From Blautia coccoides (GTDB lineage Bacteria > Bacillota > Clostridia > Lachnospirales > Lachnospiraceae), in assembly GCF_034355335.1 (NCBI RefSeq), contig NZ_CP136422.1, positions 4,746,501 through 4,810,500 of the forward strand: 64,000 bases of DNA, read 5' to 3'. This document shows positions 60,684 through 64,000 of this stretch, one piece after another (the stretch's first letter is position 1; every line of letters starts with the position of its first letter). The notes beneath the pieces are model-generated. The model did no database searches. It was not told the DNA's origin and was given only the letters and a program-made list of their open reading frames with translations. A program made the position numbers and the translations under genes.

Positions 60684-60986
60684 ATCGCCTATGACCACCA
60701 TAGGTATAATGCTTCCCGCCAGCGCCTTCACTTCCTCATATTCCCCATGGAACAGAGTCTTCACTGCCTGCCCGAAACCCGCACCTCTCCTTGCCACGCG
60801 GTCACTATATCCCTGGATTTTCTGATCTGCATCCTGTTTCGTTTAACACCATTAAGTTTTGAAGGTAAATCTGGAATTTTTACACTGGTAGAATCTGCCG
60901 CTCTCCTGTATGATAGAAAAAATCATGCATTCGGATAAAAGAAGGAAAGGAAGTCCGGATATGTCATAAAAGGAGGAATACATCAA
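60684..60986. other. Leader region before the phosphotransferase-fold gene
   Basis: About 300 bases. It begins with the promoter at 60688-60710; the long stretch after it has no ribosome-site-backed gene (a 63-codon frame at 60747 has none). A second AT-rich promoter-like stretch with TAGAAT near 60890 is weak. Confidence 0.5.
60688..60710 (+). promoter_or_regulatory. Promoter with palindrome CCTATG-N5-CATAGG
   Basis: CCTATGACCACCATAGG (60688-60704) is directly followed by TATAAT (60705-60710); TTGAAT lies at 60680-60685. The layout copies the LysR promoter at 59647-59675, so one regulator may bind both. Confidence 0.6.
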
Positions 60987-61952
60987 ATGAATACAGAAAG
61001 CAGTCTTTTCCGAGAAATATCCCTGGAAGATATTAAAAATATCACTTACAGACACCTGGGTACCAGGGAAATCAGCCAGGCCAGGCTTATGGAAGGCGGA
61101 CTTTTCAACACCACCTACCACCTTATATGCGGCAGTGACAACAGACAGGTCATTCTCCGCCTCGGTCCGGTAAACCGGCATCTGCTCCTCGGTTTTGAGG
61201 AACATCTGATGGAGGCTGAGACATATGTTTACGAACTTTTTTCAAGCCACAAGATCCCCTGTCCCCGTGTCCTGGCATCCGACACCACACGGAGCCTTCT
61301 GGACAGGGATTTCATGCTTACCGAATACCTGGACAGCACAGTTATGCTGAAAGCAGGCCTTTCCCCGGAGGAAAAGATGGATCTCCACAGGGAAACCGGC
61401 CGAACTGCCGCCCTTATGCACAGTATCACATCCCGGCAGTTCGGATGTATCTATGACTGTATGCACGGCAGAGGTTTTGATTCCTGGTATGCTTTTCTGC
61501 ATCACTATGTCTCAGATATTCTGGAACGTTCTGTCCGGCATCGGGCGTTTACCAGGCAGGAAGCAGAGGCCATCCTTTCTCTGTTTATCCGGAGAAAATC
61601 CCTCTTTGATCAAGTCCATACCCCCTGCCTCATCCATACAGATCTCTGGGAAGGCAACCTGCTGCTGAAAAAGAACCGGAATTCCTGGTGTCTGGCCGCG
61701 GTCATTGATGCTGACCGGGCCATATGGGGAGACCCTGACTTTGAAATGGCTTCCGGCTGGATCATTACAGACAGTTTCCTGGATGGATATAAAATGGACA
61801 AAACCGCATTTCTCAGCCCCGAACGAGAAGAACGCAGAGAATACTATGGACTCGTTTATGACCTGATAGACACTTATGTGGGAAAAGCCGAATATAATCA
61901 GCCGGAACAATATAAAAACGGATATAACCGAGTCATGGCTAAAATCCAGTGA
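60987..61952 (+). CDS. Aminoglycoside-phosphotransferase-fold small-molecule kinase
   Basis: The 321 residues show the APH/choline-kinase fold: nucleotide-binding LMEGGLFNTTYHLICGSDNRQVILRL, catalytic loop CLIHTDLWEGNLLL (HxDxxxxN) and the metal-binding IDADRAIWGDPDFEM (DxD-type). Such proteins phosphorylate hydroxylated or amino compounds; choline, homoserine, fructosamine and aminoglycosides are known substrates. Near a betaine transporter gene, a choline- or amino-alcohol-type substrate is possible but unproven. AAAGGAGGAATACATCAA precedes the ATG. Confidence 0.85.
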   Translation: MNTESSLFREISLEDIKNITYRHLGTREISQARLMEGGLFNTTYHLICGSDNRQVILRLGPVNRHLLLGFEEHLMEAETYVYELFSSHKIPCPRVLASDTTRSLLDRDFMLTEYLDSTVMLKAGLSPEEKMDLHRETGRTAALMHSITSRQFGCIYDCMHGRGFDSWYAFLHHYVSDILERSVRHRAFTRQEAEAILSLFIRRKSLFDQVHTPCLIHTDLWEGNLLLKKNRNSWCLAAVIDADRAIWGDPDFEMASGWIITDSFLDGYKMDKTAFLSPEREERREYYGLVYDLIDTYVGKAEYNQPEQYKNGYNRVMAKIQ

Positions 61953-61976
61953 TACAGCGAACAAACATTTATGGAG

Positions 61977-62019
61977 AAAAGGCTCCCCGCTTTGTATAAG
62001 CCAGGGCGCCTTTCTTTTT
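61977..62019 (+). terminator. Terminator of the phosphotransferase-fold gene
   Basis: AAAGGC and GCCTTT pair around an inner GCTT/AAGC stem, followed by CTTTTT. It overlaps the end of the convergent kinase gene. Confidence 0.7.
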
Positions 62020-63412
62020 AAAGGGATAACCCCTGCATATGGATCTCCACCGCAAACCCATCTCCCCGCTCTTTCTTCACAAACTCCACTCTGCCCCCAT
62101 GGGCCTCTGCAATCTGTTTGACAATACGCAGCCCCATCACATGTACATGGGAATTTTCCTGTGTATTGGTATGTTTCAGCACCTTGAGTACCGCAGCCGG
62201 AATCCCGGGGCCGCTGTCTGAAAATAAAATTCTGACATTTCCTTCTTCTTCAGTCATCTTCAAGTAAACCGTACATCCCTCCGGATTATGCCGGATACTG
62301 TTTCCCACCAGATTACGGAACGCCCGCAGCAACAGCCCTCTGTCTCCGGTCAGACGTATACGCTCCTCCTCCTGACCGATTTGCAGTTCAATCTCATATC
62401 TATCATCCAAGCCCTGGTTATAATAATCGGCTGCGCATTCCCTCAAAAGTTCTGCCGGAGAATATTCTATCATAGAAAGGGGCTGAGCCTGGTATTCCAG
62501 ATTAGACGTCAGATTCAAATCTGATATGAGCTGTCTGATCACAAGGCTCTGCCGCTGTATGACCGCTGCCTTCTCCCGCTGGGCATCTGACAGGTCTTTG
62601 TCCTTTTCCAGTTCATCCGCATAGCCTACGATCAATGCAAGGGGTGTTCTGATATCATGGGAAACCCCTGCGATCCAGTCTGTCCTGGCATTATCCCTCT
62701 GTTCCAGCTTTCTGTTCTGCTGACAGAGGATTTCTGACGCCTGATTCAGTTTTGCTGCCAGTTCGTCTATCATTCCCTTCTCAGGTATCTCCACTTTCTC
62801 TTTTTGGGAAAGTGCTTCTATCCCTCCTGCAACAGGCTTTAAAGATTTATAAAATCGGTATCCAAATCCCATAGCCAGACTTAGAAGCAGCATCAGATTC
62901 AGGACACCGAATAACCCCGCATTCCATCCGGCGTTCTTCATCAAAGTGCCGTCTAAAATAGTGCTGATCCTCACAATGCTGTCCTTACCGCACCCAAAGA
63001 CCAAAAGTCCATCCTTATGCTGCCACACATAGACCGGATAGTCCTCCAGATACCATCGGCTGAATGACGCCACATCTGTTATGGTAAACTGCCTTGGTAT
63101 ATCCCCGGGAAGCTCATATTCCCACACTGCCTTTCCTTCACGGTCAAGAAGCATTGCCCATTGAAAGGATGTTTCTTTTAAAATGTCATATCCTTCCTGC
63201 GACAGTACATAATCCTCCCCCTGCCCGGATATCCGGCTGCTTATACTCTCCATATTCTGTCGTATAGACAGCCCTCCCTCCTGCCTCTCCTCATCTGTCA
63301 TACTTGTATATGCCAGATAGAGAAACGCTGCCAGATTGACAAACACCACAAAAACAGTGATAAATACAGCTGTCAGGATATACCTGCGGCTGATTTTTAA
63401 AAGACTTTTCAT
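62018..63412 (-). CDS. Sensor histidine kinase (HisKA type)
   Basis: The 464 residues have a first helix (ILTAVFITVFVVFVNLAAFLYL), an extracellular domain of about 120 residues, a second helix (GLFGVLNLMLLLSLAMGFGY), then the phospho-His box DWIAGVSHDIRTPLALIVGYADE and an HATPase domain (FRNLVGNSIRHN, DSGPGIPAAVL, GLRIVKQIAEAHGG). It is coupled to the regulator gene by an ATGA overlap. Signal unknown; the layout resembles kinases that govern cell-envelope exporters. Confidence 0.9.
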   Translation of the reverse strand: MKSLLKISRRYILTAVFITVFVVFVNLAAFLYLAYTSMTDEERQEGGLSIRQNMESISSRISGQGEDYVLSQEGYDILKETSFQWAMLLDREGKAVWEYELPGDIPRQFTITDVASFSRWYLEDYPVYVWQHKDGLLVFGCGKDSIVRISTILDGTLMKNAGWNAGLFGVLNLMLLLSLAMGFGYRFYKSLKPVAGGIEALSQKEKVEIPEKGMIDELAAKLNQASEILCQQNRKLEQRDNARTDWIAGVSHDIRTPLALIVGYADELEKDKDLSDAQREKAAVIQRQSLVIRQLISDLNLTSNLEYQAQPLSMIEYSPAELLRECAADYYNQGLDDRYEIELQIGQEEERIRLTGDRGLLLRAFRNLVGNSIRHNPEGCTVYLKMTEEEGNVRILFSDSGPGIPAAVLKVLKHTNTQENSHVHVMGLRIVKQIAEAHGGRVEFVKKERGDGFAVEIHMQGLSL

Positions 63413-64000
63413 CCCTGTTTCTCCTCCTTTTTCAGTCTGTATCCAAGGCCCCTTACCGTCTGGATCCAGACAGGATTGGAGGGATTCTCCTCTATCTTTT
63501 CCCGCAGATGGCGGATATGCACCATCAGTGTATTTTCATATCCGTAATAGGAATCCTCCCATACGGCCTGACAGATTGCGTCAAAGGTGACTATCTTTCC
63601 TCTGTTTTGGTTCAGTTTTTTAAGCAGAAGCAGTTCCTTGGCAGTCAGGGAAATGGTTTCCCCGCCTGTGGCCACCTGAGCATTCTCAAAAGAGACGCGG
63701 CGTTTCCCCAGGATCAGTACGTCCTCCTCTTTTGGAAGCTGTACAAATGAAAAGTAGACACGTTTCAGTATGGCATGTATTCTCAATATCAGTTCTTGGG
63801 GAAGAAACGGTTTGGTAATATAATCATCTGCCCCCAGTCCCAGCCCAAACAAACGGTCATTGTCCTCGTCCCTGGCGGAAAGAAAAAGAATCGGCACCTG
63901 CGATTCTTCCCTGAGTCTGCGGAACAAAGTAAATCCGTCCCCATCGGGAAGCATAATATCCAGGATCACAAGCTGCGGTTCCTCCCTTAAAAACACTTCC
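63409..64000 (-). CDS. OmpR-family response regulator (partial, N-terminus outside window)
   Basis: The frame stays open to the window edge with no start in the receiver domain, so the N-terminus with the acidic pocket is outside. Visible are the phospho-Asp segment LVILDIMLPDGDG, Thr/Ser-site FLSARDE, Lys in DDYITKPF, and the C-terminal winged helix of the OmpR type (LTAKELLLLKKLNQNRGKIV, VHIRHLREKIEENPSNPVWIQTVRGLGYRL). It pairs with the kinase next to it. Confidence 0.92.
   Translation of the reverse strand, partial: EVFLREEPQLVILDIMLPDGDGFTLFRRLREESQVPILFLSARDEDNDRLFGLGLGADDYITKPFLPQELILRIHAILKRVYFSFVQLPKEEDVLILGKRRVSFENAQVATGGETISLTAKELLLLKKLNQNRGKIVTFDAICQAVWEDSYYGYENTLMVHIRHLREKIEENPSNPVWIQTVRGLGYRLKKEEKQG

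Noticed and set aside
60747..60938. 63-codon gene before the phosphotransferase-fold gene
   Set aside because: No ribosome site and no recognisable features; treated as leader sequence.

Overview
The window looks like a chromosome segment of an anaerobic low-to-mid GC Firmicute, most likely a gut-type Lachnospiraceae/Clostridia. Evidence is the strong AAGGAGG ribosome sites, the sigma-A promoters with 17 bp spacers, the YesM/YesN, LytTR and PocR-AraC regulators, the Rpn-type nuclease, non-pyrrolysine MttB methyltransferases and ferredoxin-linked 2-oxoacid oxidation. No rRNA, tRNA or CRISPR array was seen.

Layout. 1-1105: ECF sigma factor with a membrane partner gene (cut by the window edge). 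1.5-3.9 kb: an Rpn-family gene split by an IS256-family element. 4.0-12.0 kb: inositol operon on the minus strand (iolG, iolI, a GPH symporter fused to a cytidylate-kinase-like domain, iolE, iolH) with a LacI regulator and matching operators. 12.2-14.5 kb: a frameshifted AraC regulator and a second GPH symporter. 14.8-17.7 kb: BceAB-like ABC exporter. 18.0-28.2 kb: a galactose-type ABC system (a circularly permuted binding protein, MglA, and MglC with a coiled-coil extension) followed by its own response regulator, histidine kinase, membrane-anchored binding protein and a normal MglB. 28.4-33.6 kb: second ABC exporter, an MFS transporter and its TetR repressor. 33.7-37.4 kb: RCC1-repeat lipoprotein and an AgrA/AgrC-like pair.

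37.5-59.3 kb is the most interesting part. It holds two MttB-family methyltransferases, a corrinoid protein, a PocR-AraC sensor, a two-subunit aconitase X, a BCCT betaine transporter, RidA, an amidohydrolase, a four-subunit 2-oxoacid:ferredoxin oxidoreductase, an ADP-forming acyl-CoA synthetase, an IclR and a LysR regulator. My reading is a candidate pathway for anaerobic use of an N-methylated (betaine-type) amino acid: uptake by BCCT, corrinoid demethylation, dehydration by aconitase X, deamination helped by RidA, then 2-oxoacid oxidation coupled to ATP formation. The order of steps and the substrate are inference. Two elements have entered this region: an IS1182-family element between IclR and a DMT transporter, and an IS110-family element that cuts the last 27 codons off the BCCT gene and separates it from the aconitase X genes.

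59.8-64 kb: LysR regulator, an aminoglycoside-phosphotransferase-fold kinase under a look-alike promoter, and an OmpR-type two-component system running off the window edge.
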